Shown here: positions 57,979 through 64,000 of the stretch, piece after piece
How the letters are laid out: every line of letters begins with the position of its first letter
Numbering within the stretch: the stretch's first letter is position 1
Source of the DNA: Kribbella capetownensis
GTDB lineage: Bacteria > Actinomycetota > Actinomycetes > Propionibacteriales > Kribbellaceae
NCBI RefSeq assembly: GCF_004331485.1
Contig: NZ_SJKD01000003.1
Coordinates: 124,001-188,000 of the forward strand
Direction: 5' to 3'
DNA length: 64,000 nucleotides
The notes under the pieces: model-generated
Databases searched by the model: none
Seen by the model: the letters and a program-made list of their open reading frames with translations, nothing else
Told to the model about the DNA's origin: nothing
Position numbers and translations under genes: made by a program

Positions 57979-59196
57979 GTGCCCCGTGAGAACAGCCCCC
58001 GTGAGATCCGCGATGTCGTGTTCGTCGACGGCGTTCGCACTCCGTTCGGCAAGGCGAAAGGTCAGTACGCCGAAACTCGCGCGGACGACCTCGTGATCAA
58101 GTGCATCCGGGAGCTGCTGCGGCGGAACCCGGAGCTCCCGCCGGAGCGGGTGGACGAGGTCGCGATCGCGGCCACCACCCAGATCGGCGACCAGGGCCTG
58201 ACCATCGGCCGGACCGCGGCCCTGCTGGCCGGCCTGCCGAACACCACCCCCGGTTACGCCATCGACCGGATGTGCGCGGGCGCGATGACCGCGGTCACCA
58301 CGACCGCCTCGGGCATCGCCTTCGGCGCGTACGACGTGGTCGTCGCCGGCGGGGTCGAGCACATGGGCCGGCACCCGATGGGCGAGGGCGTCGACCCGAA
58401 CCCCCGCATCATCGCCGAGAAGCTGGTCGACACGTCCGCACTGGTGATGGGCTCGACCGCCGAGAACCTGCACGACCGCTTCCCCGGCATCACCAAGGAG
58501 CGCGCCGACGCCTTCGCCGCCGCGTCCCAGGAGAAGGCCGCCAAGGCGTACGCGAACGACCTGATCCAGCCGGACCTCGTCCCGATCGCGACCCGGTCGG
58601 CCGAGCAAGGCTGGGGTTACGCGGCCACCGACGAGCCGATGCGACCGGGCACCACGGTCGAGGACCTGGCCACGCTGAAGACGCCGTTCCGCCCGCACGG
58701 CCGGGTCACCGCCGGCAACTCGGCCGGCATCAACGACGGCGCGACCGCCTGCGTGCTGACCTCCGCCGAGGCCGCCGCCGAACTCGGCCTGACCCCGAAG
58801 ATGAAGCTGGTGTCCTACGGTTTCGCCGGCGTCGAGCCCGAGGTGATGGGCGTCGGCCCGATCCCGGCCACCGAGAAGGCGCTGAAGCTCGCCGGGCTGA
58901 CCATCGACGACATCCAGGCGTTCGAGGTCAACGAGGCGTTCGCCGTCCAGGTGATCGCGTTCCTGGAGCACTACGGCATCGCCGACGACGACCCGCGGGT
59001 CAACCCGTACGGCGGCGCGATCGCGTACGGCCACCCGCTGGCGTCGTCCGGCGTCCGGCTGATGAACCAGCTGGCCACGCAGTTCGAGCAGCGGCCCGAG
59101 GTCCGCTACGGCCTGACCACGATGTGTGTCGGCCTGGGCATGGGTGGAACGGTCATCTGGGAGAACCCGAACTGGGAAGGGAACGCGGCCGCATGA
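57979..59196 (+). CDS. fadA: Acetyl-CoA acyltransferase (thiolase), FadA-like
   Basis: 405 residues. Last step of beta-oxidation: 3-ketoacyl-CoA + CoA gives acetyl-CoA and a shortened acyl-CoA. Nucleophile Cys99 in DRMCAGAMTAV, His in AYGHPLASSG and the second Cys in TTMCVGLGMGG are present. GTG 57979 follows GAGGAGGG. Overlaps fadB by 4 nt, so the two form the usual multienzyme complex. Confidence 0.95.
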   Translation: MPRENSPREIRDVVFVDGVRTPFGKAKGQYAETRADDLVIKCIRELLRRNPELPPERVDEVAIAATTQIGDQGLTIGRTAALLAGLPNTTPGYAIDRMCAGAMTAVTTTASGIAFGAYDVVVAGGVEHMGRHPMGEGVDPNPRIIAEKLVDTSALVMGSTAENLHDRFPGITKERADAFAAASQEKAAKAYANDLIQPDLVPIATRSAEQGWGYAATDEPMRPGTTVEDLATLKTPFRPHGRVTAGNSAGINDGATACVLTSAEAAAELGLTPKMKLVSYGFAGVEPEVMGVGPIPATEKALKLAGLTIDDIQAFEVNEAFAVQVIAFLEHYGIADDDPRVNPYGGAIAYGHPLASSGVRLMNQLATQFEQRPEVRYGLTTMCVGLGMGGTVIWENPNWEGNAAA

Positions 59197-61304
59197 AGCT
59201 GCAGGAACTGATCGACTCCGCTGTTGCGCTCTCCGACGACGAGGTCGTCACCTTCGCGCACTCCCGTGACGTCGTACTGCCGGGCAAGGCGGGCACGATG
59301 GCGCTGATCACGCTCGACAACGGGCACGACCACACCAAGCCGAACACGTTCGGCCCGAAGGGTCTGGCGTCGCTCAACACCGCGATCGACGCAGCGCTCG
59401 CGCGTGACGACATCGCCGCGATCGGTGTCACCGGCAAGCCGTTCATCCTGGCTGCCGGTGCGGACCTGACCGGTGTACCGAAGTTGACCGACCGGGAGCA
59501 GGCGCTGAACCTGGGCCGGATCGGGCACGGCGTGATGCGCAAGCTGGTCGACGGCGGCAAGCCGTCGTTCGCGTTCGTGAACGGCGTCTCGCTGGGTGGC
59601 GGTCTCGAGGTCGCGCTGCACGCCACCTACCGCACCGTGTCGGCCGCGGCCGGCGTGCTCGCGACGCCCGAGGTCTTCCTCGGCCTGATCCCGGGCTGGG
59701 GCGGCAACTTCTTGCTGCCGAACCTGATCGGTGCGGACAAGGCGGTCAAGGTCGTGGTCGAGAACGCCCTGAACCAGAACAAGATGCTGACCGGGCCGGA
59801 GGCGGTGAAGTTCGGCATCGGCGACGTACTGCTGGACTCGGCCGACTTCCTCGAGCAGTCGCTGAGCTGGGCGAGCAAGGTGCTCGCCGGGGCGATCACG
59901 GTCGACCGGCCGGTGATCGACCGGGGCGAGGCGTGGGACACGGCTGTTGCCCGGGGCAAGGGGTTCGCCGATCTCAAGGTGAGCGGCGCGGCGCCGGCGC
60001 CGTACCGGGCGCTCGAGCTGATCGCCGCGGCAAAAGACAACGACCGCGACCGTGGGTTCGCGGCCGAGGACGAGGCGCTCGCTGATCTGATCATGAGCGA
60101 GGAGCTGCGCAGCGGCCTGTACGCGTTCGACCTGGTGAACAAGCGGGCCAAGCGCCCGGCCGGAGCGCCGGACAAATCGCTGGCCCGCCCGGTCACGAAG
60201 GTCGGCGTCGTCGGCGCCGGTCTGATGGCCGGCCAGCTGGCCCTGCTGTTCGTCCGTCGCCTCGAGGTGCCCGTCGTACTGACGGACCTGGACCAGGAGC
60301 GGGTGGACCGCGGGGTCGGGTATGTGCACGGTGAGATCGACAAGCTGCTCGGCAAGGGCCGGATCCGTCCGGACAAGGCGAACCAGTTGAAGGCGCTGGT
60401 CACCGGGGCGGTGGACCGGGCCGTGTTCGCGGACGCCGACTTCGTGATCGAGGCGGTCTTCGAGGAACTGCAGCTGAAGAAGACGATCTTCGCCGACCTG
60501 GAGAAGATCATCCGGCCGGACGCAATCCTGGCGACGAACACCTCGTCCCTGTCGGTGACCGAGATGGCCGCGGATCTGGAGCGCCCGGAGCGGGTCGTCG
60601 GCTTCCACTTCTTCAACCCGGTCGCCGTCCTGCCGCTGCTCGAGATCATCCGGGCGGATCGGACCGACGACGCTTCGCTGGCGACTGCGTTCGCGGTGGG
60701 CAGGACGCTGAAGAAGTCTTGTGTGCTGGTGAAGGACGCGCCCGCCTTTGTGGTGAACCGGCTGCTGACCCGCTTCCTGGGTGAGGTCAGCGCGGCGGTC
60801 GACGAAGGTACGCCGATTCCTGAGGCGGACAAGGCGTTGTCGGCGCTCGGGCTGCCGATGCCACCGTTCGTGCTGCTGCAGCTTGTTGGTCTGCCGGTGG
60901 CGTTGCACGTCGCGGAGACGATGAACCGGGCGTACCCGGAGCGGTTCTCGGTGTCGGAGAACCTGGCCAAGGTGGTTGCCGCGGGCAAGAGCTCGTTCTA
61001 CCTGTGGCCCGAGGGCAAGCCGGTCGTCGACCCGGAGGTCGCCGCGCTGGTGACGGTCGGCTCCACCCCGTCAACCCCGGACGAACTCCGCACCCGGGTG
61101 CTGACGGCGCTGGCCGAGGAGATCCGGATCATGCTGGACGAGGGTGTTGTCGCGGAGGCGCAGGACATCGATCTGTGCCTGCTGCTCGGCGCCGGCTGGC
61201 CGTTCCACCTCGGCGGCGTCACGCCGTACCTGGACCGCTCAGGCATCGCCGAAAAGGTCAACGGCACTCGCTTCCTCCCCAAGGGCACCGCCAGCCTGAC
61301 CTGA
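59193..61304 (+). CDS. fadB: Fatty acid oxidation complex alpha subunit, FadB-like
   Basis: 703 residues. Enoyl-CoA hydratase domain (about 1-300; oxyanion-hole blocks FILAAGADLTG and NGVSLGGGLEVALHA), then 3-hydroxyacyl-CoA dehydrogenase NAD domain (about 325-510; VGVVGAGLMAGQLALL, ATNTSSLSV, VGFHFFNPVAVLPL) and C-terminal domains to about 700. Catalyses hydration and oxidation ahead of FadA. ATG overlaps the fadA stop. Confidence 0.95.
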   Translation: MKLQELIDSAVALSDDEVVTFAHSRDVVLPGKAGTMALITLDNGHDHTKPNTFGPKGLASLNTAIDAALARDDIAAIGVTGKPFILAAGADLTGVPKLTDREQALNLGRIGHGVMRKLVDGGKPSFAFVNGVSLGGGLEVALHATYRTVSAAAGVLATPEVFLGLIPGWGGNFLLPNLIGADKAVKVVVENALNQNKMLTGPEAVKFGIGDVLLDSADFLEQSLSWASKVLAGAITVDRPVIDRGEAWDTAVARGKGFADLKVSGAAPAPYRALELIAAAKDNDRDRGFAAEDEALADLIMSEELRSGLYAFDLVNKRAKRPAGAPDKSLARPVTKVGVVGAGLMAGQLALLFVRRLEVPVVLTDLDQERVDRGVGYVHGEIDKLLGKGRIRPDKANQLKALVTGAVDRAVFADADFVIEAVFEELQLKKTIFADLEKIIRPDAILATNTSSLSVTEMAADLERPERVVGFHFFNPVAVLPLLEIIRADRTDDASLATAFAVGRTLKKSCVLVKDAPAFVVNRLLTRFLGEVSAAVDEGTPIPEADKALSALGLPMPPFVLLQLVGLPVALHVAETMNRAYPERFSVSENLAKVVAAGKSSFYLWPEGKPVVDPEVAALVTVGSTPSTPDELRTRVLTALAEEIRIMLDEGVVAEAQDIDLCLLLGAGWPFHLGGVTPYLDRSGIAEKVNGTRFLPKGTASLT

Positions 61305-61329
61305 CCGTTGGGGCCGTCGCAGGAACCTT

Positions 61330-62637
61330 CTAACCCTTGAAGGATTTCGCGGCGGCAACCAGCTGGGCTGGGGTCTTGCCGGTGTGCTTCTTGAGGATGG
61401 TGGCGAAGGCGGCCTGGGTGGTGTTGTGCTGGGCCAGGTCGGTGTAGAGGGCGGCTAGTTTCTTCTCACCCAGTTGGTGCTCCAGGTACGACGTGATCCA
61501 CCAGCTCTGGCCGTAGGCGCGGTCGCCGTCGGCGTTGAACTCGGCTTGGCCGGGAAGGACCTTCATCGACGGCAGGTACTTGGTGCGGACCGTCTTGCGG
61601 TAGGGGTCGACGGTCCACTTCGGGTCGTCCTCGATGGAGGCGGCGCGGACGTACTCAGCGATGCCTTCGACCAGCCAGAGTGGTGCGCGGGTGCCGAGGC
61701 GCAGCGTGGCGACGTGCGTCATCTCGTGCACGAGCAGATCCTGGTCGAGCTCCTTGCGGACCGCCGGGTTGACCACGATCCGGCTACTCACCGGCGCGGT
61801 CTGGTGGTGCGTCCAGGGATCGCCGTCGTACAGGCTGACCGCCTTGGCGGCGATGGTCCAGCCACTGCCGGCGCCGGACGTCCACAGGATCGAGAGCACC
61901 TGCGACTCGGACATCGCGACCACCATGACGGCACCGTTCCACGGCCGCGGCCAGTGCCTCCGGACGCCGTCGACGGCTCCTTGGGACGCCTTCGCGATCT
62001 TGTCCCCCCGCGCCTTCTCGCCGCGATCGACCACGACGACAACCTTGCCGCGGCGAACCACGGCCACCGGGCCGAAGTCCCACGGCTGCCGATGCCCGTC
62101 GGGGCTGAGGGTCTCGTCGATCGCGTTGTCCGCGACCAGGACCCACGCAGTACCGCGCCGGACGAAGGTGTACCCGACGTCGGTCTGCACCGGCTTGGCG
62201 TCCAGCCCGGTCAGCTGGTACCGCATCATCACCCGGGTCGAGAACGTCGTCGGTCCGTACCGCGCCACCTGCGCGGGAGCCGGCCGTTCGTCGCCGACGA
62301 AGTACGTCAGGCTGGTGAACGCGAACTGGCGCAGGTTCGTGAACAGGGTCCGCTGTTTCGCCACCAGTTGCGGCTGCTTCGGATCGACCGCCGCGAGGAA
62401 GCCCATGACGTCGCCCTTCAGGACCGCCGTGGAGCGCCGCGCGAGGACCGCGTCGACCTCTCGCTTGCGAACCACCTTCTGCGCGTCGGTGAGATCGCCC
62501 GGCGGCGTCGCCTCGACCGCCGCCGCGCTGCTACCCGGCGTCGACCCACCGTGCTGGAGCCGGACCACCACGACGGTCGCGCTCGCGGCGAGCGCCAGCA
62601 CGGCAACGCCTGCGAACAGGCGTCTCGGGTGTTTCAT
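61330..62637 (-). CDS. Secreted or membrane-anchored HExxH peptidase-like protein
   Basis: 435 residues. An N-terminal hydrophobic segment (about 8-26) is a signal peptide or anchor. A central helical/NTF2-like region precedes a gluzincin-type site: LLVHEMTHVATLRLG (two zinc His and the Glu) and, about 20 residues on, WLVEGIAEYV (third ligand Glu). This is the pattern of the peptidase MA-like group. Substrate unknown. It is convergent with fadB. Confidence 0.82.
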   Translation of the reverse strand: MKHPRRLFAGVAVLALAASATVVVVRLQHGGSTPGSSAAAVEATPPGDLTDAQKVVRKREVDAVLARRSTAVLKGDVMGFLAAVDPKQPQLVAKQRTLFTNLRQFAFTSLTYFVGDERPAPAQVARYGPTTFSTRVMMRYQLTGLDAKPVQTDVGYTFVRRGTAWVLVADNAIDETLSPDGHRQPWDFGPVAVVRRGKVVVVVDRGEKARGDKIAKASQGAVDGVRRHWPRPWNGAVMVVAMSESQVLSILWTSGAGSGWTIAAKAVSLYDGDPWTHHQTAPVSSRIVVNPAVRKELDQDLLVHEMTHVATLRLGTRAPLWLVEGIAEYVRAASIEDDPKWTVDPYRKTVRTKYLPSMKVLPGQAEFNADGDRAYGQSWWITSYLEHQLGEKKLAALYTDLAQHNTTQAAFATILKKHTGKTPAQLVAAAKSFKG

Positions 62638-62648
62638 GCCGGGGTCCC

Positions 62649-62690
62649 CTCTGATGGTCGGCTGATCCTACCGCCCGCCGACCATCAGAG
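62649..62690 (-). terminator. 14-bp perfect inverted repeat after the permease gene
   Basis: CTCTGATGGTCGGC (62649-62662) and GCCGACCATCAGAG (62677-62690) are perfect complements with a 14-nt loop. It lies just past the permease stop and 12 nt before the peptidase start, so it is a terminator, a regulatory hairpin, or both. Confidence 0.6.
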
Positions 62691-62705
62691 CAGGTAGCCT
62701 ACTGC

Positions 62706-64000
62706 TCAGGCTTTGGTGACCTCGCCGGTCCGCTCCTCGATGCCGACCCGGCTCTTGCGGTAGCCGTAGGCGAAGAAGACGATGAAGCCGAGGATCATCC
62801 AGATCACGAACCGCAGCCAGGTCTCGATCGACAGGTTCAGCATCAGGTAGAAGCAGATCAGCGCGGCCAGGATCGGGATCACCGGGTTGCCCGGCACCCG
62901 GAAGGAGCGCTGGATGTCCGGCCGGCTCTTGCGCAGCAGCGGTACGGCGATCGACACCAGCGTGAACGCGGCCAGGGTGCCGATGTTCACCATCTCCTCC
63001 AGCTTCCCGATCGGGGTCACGCCGGCCACGATCGCGACGATGATGCCGATCGCGATCGTCAGGCGGTACGGCGTACCCCACTTGGGGTGCGTCTTGCCGA
63101 GCTGACGCGGCATCAGGTGGTCGCGGCTCATCGCGAACACGACGCGGGCGGCGCCGATCATCAACGTCAGGACGACGGTGGTCAGACCGGCGACCGCACC
63201 CGCGGAGATGAGGGTCGCGAAACCGCTGCGCCCGACCGAACGGAACGCTTCGGCCAGCGCTGCCTCGCCGCTGATGTCGGTGTAGTTGACCATGCCGGTG
63301 ATGACGATGCAGACGAGCACGTAGAGCACGGTGCAGATCGCCAGCGAGCCGATGATGCCGCGGGGCAGGTCGCGCTGCGGGTTCTGCGCCTCCTCGGCGG
63401 TGGTCGCGACCACGTCGAACCCGATGAACGCGAAGAACACCAGCGACGCACCCGAGACCAGACCCATCACCCCGAACGTCGACGGCGTGAAGCCGAAGAT
63501 GGCCTGGAACAGCGGCGTAGTGGCGGTGACGTCACCGTTGGGTGCCGGGACGCTCGGCGGGATGAACGGCGACAGGTTCGAGCCCTTGACGTAGAAGAGG
63601 CCGGCGATGATCACGAACAGGACCACGAACAACTTGATTGCCACCAGCACCAGGTTGACCCGCAGCGACTCCTTGATACCGATCGTCGCCAGCGTCGCCA
63701 GGACCAGCACCAGCAACATCGCCAGCACGTTCACGTTGCTGTCCGGCCCGATCGAGTCGGGCCAGCCCAACCCGATCTGATCCAGGAACAGCGCGGCGTA
63801 CGTCGACCAGCCCTGGGACACAACGCTTGCCCCGAGCATCAGTTCGAGCAGCAGGTCCCAGCCGATGATCCAGGCGAAGATCTCGCCCAGGGAGAAGTAC
63901 GAGAACGTGTAGGCCGATCCCGACACCGGCACGGTCGACGAGAACTCGGCGTAGCACAACGCGGCGAGCGTGCAGCAGATCGCGGCCAGGACGAACGAGA
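62706..64000 (-). CDS. APC-superfamily amino acid permease (5' end outside window)
   Basis: More than 430 residues; the coding frame is open to the window edge, so the N-terminus with the first helices is missing. About 11 transmembrane helices remain. VPVSGSAYTFSYFSLGEIFAW, FFAFIGFDVVATTAEEAQNP and FAMSRDHLMPRQLGKTHPKWG are typical of the cationic-amino-acid-transporter/YfnA group. Imports an amino acid by proton symport or exchange; the specific substrate is unknown. Confidence 0.93.
   Translation of the reverse strand, partial: SFVLAAICCTLAALCYAEFSSTVPVSGSAYTFSYFSLGEIFAWIIGWDLLLELMLGASVVSQGWSTYAALFLDQIGLGWPDSIGPDSNVNVLAMLLVLVLATLATIGIKESLRVNLVLVAIKLFVVLFVIIAGLFYVKGSNLSPFIPPSVPAPNGDVTATTPLFQAIFGFTPSTFGVMGLVSGASLVFFAFIGFDVVATTAEEAQNPQRDLPRGIIGSLAICTVLYVLVCIVITGMVNYTDISGEAALAEAFRSVGRSGFATLISAGAVAGLTTVVLTLMIGAARVVFAMSRDHLMPRQLGKTHPKWGTPYRLTIAIGIIVAIVAGVTPIGKLEEMVNIGTLAAFTLVSIAVPLLRKSRPDIQRSFRVPGNPVIPILAALICFYLMLNLSIETWLRFVIWMILGFIVFFAYGYRKSRVGIEERTGEVTKA

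Noticed and set aside
1..64000. tRNA, rRNA, CRISPR arrays, insertion sequences or prophage genes
   Set aside because: No cloverleaf with a T-loop motif, no regularly spaced direct repeats, and no transposase, integrase or phage protein was found on reading both strands; a dedicated search could still find a small RNA.

Overview
The window is a high-GC actinobacterial chromosome segment, most like Kribbella or another Nocardioides-type genus. The evidence is strong G/C bias at third codon positions, frequent GTG starts, many ATGA/GTGA overlaps, several apparently leaderless genes, a mabA-inhA style fabG-fabI pair, the coproporphyrin-type heme genes (hemE, hemG/hemY, hemQ) and actinobacterial families such as DUF3000 and DUF3099. 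I see no tRNA, rRNA, CRISPR array, transposase or phage gene. Both ends are cut: a possible gene start at the left edge and an amino-acid permease lacking its N-terminus at the right edge.

Layout. 0-7 kb: SPFH/NfeD membrane pair, ABC ATPase, serB, a GNAT gene with an apparent frameshift, unknown genes. 7-15 kb: cyanophycinase and cyanophycin synthetase (cphB-cphA), a GH99-like/WbsX gene, a PCuAC copper chaperone coupled to a Tat-type DyP peroxidase, then a SigE-family sigma factor coupled to a membrane protein. 15-19 kb (minus): fabG, fabI, a second CphA-like Mur ligase without the ATP-grasp half, and a membrane protein. 19-26 kb: dodecin, DUF3099, moaA, SURF1, GH15 trehalase-like enzyme, an atypical SDR, a palindrome-rich intergenic stretch. 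25-34 kb: LigD-type polymerase domain, secreted M4 protease, a receiver/thioredoxin-reductase-like fusion overlapping a membrane class III nucleotide cyclase, a secreted LTD/nuclease protein, msrB. 34-41 kb: VOC, hemQ, hemG, GNAT and hemE (minus), then DUF3000 and RNase D (plus).

40.7-53.8 kb looks like an inserted glycan-use locus. Two operons diverge around a ROK regulator. The minus operon encodes ROK, a clan GH-A hydrolase, a PhoD-like enzyme with glycan-type C-terminal domains, a GH43-like enzyme and a DUF2264 protein. The plus operon encodes a formylglycine sulfatase, two ABC permeases and a Tat/lipoprotein solute-binding protein. Together they fit capture, desulfation and trimming of a sulfated or uronate-rich glycan; this is inference. 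A gene remnant lies between RNase D and this locus.

53.8-64 kb: MFS exporter plus ArsR-type repressor with a 16-bp perfect palindrome, glutathione peroxidase, dienelactone hydrolase, an unknown gene, the fadA-fadB beta-oxidation pair, a secreted HEMTH peptidase-like protein and an amino-acid permease.

The most notable non-coding signal is a dispersed palindromic repeat with one copy near 2.1 kb and one near 55.8 kb.
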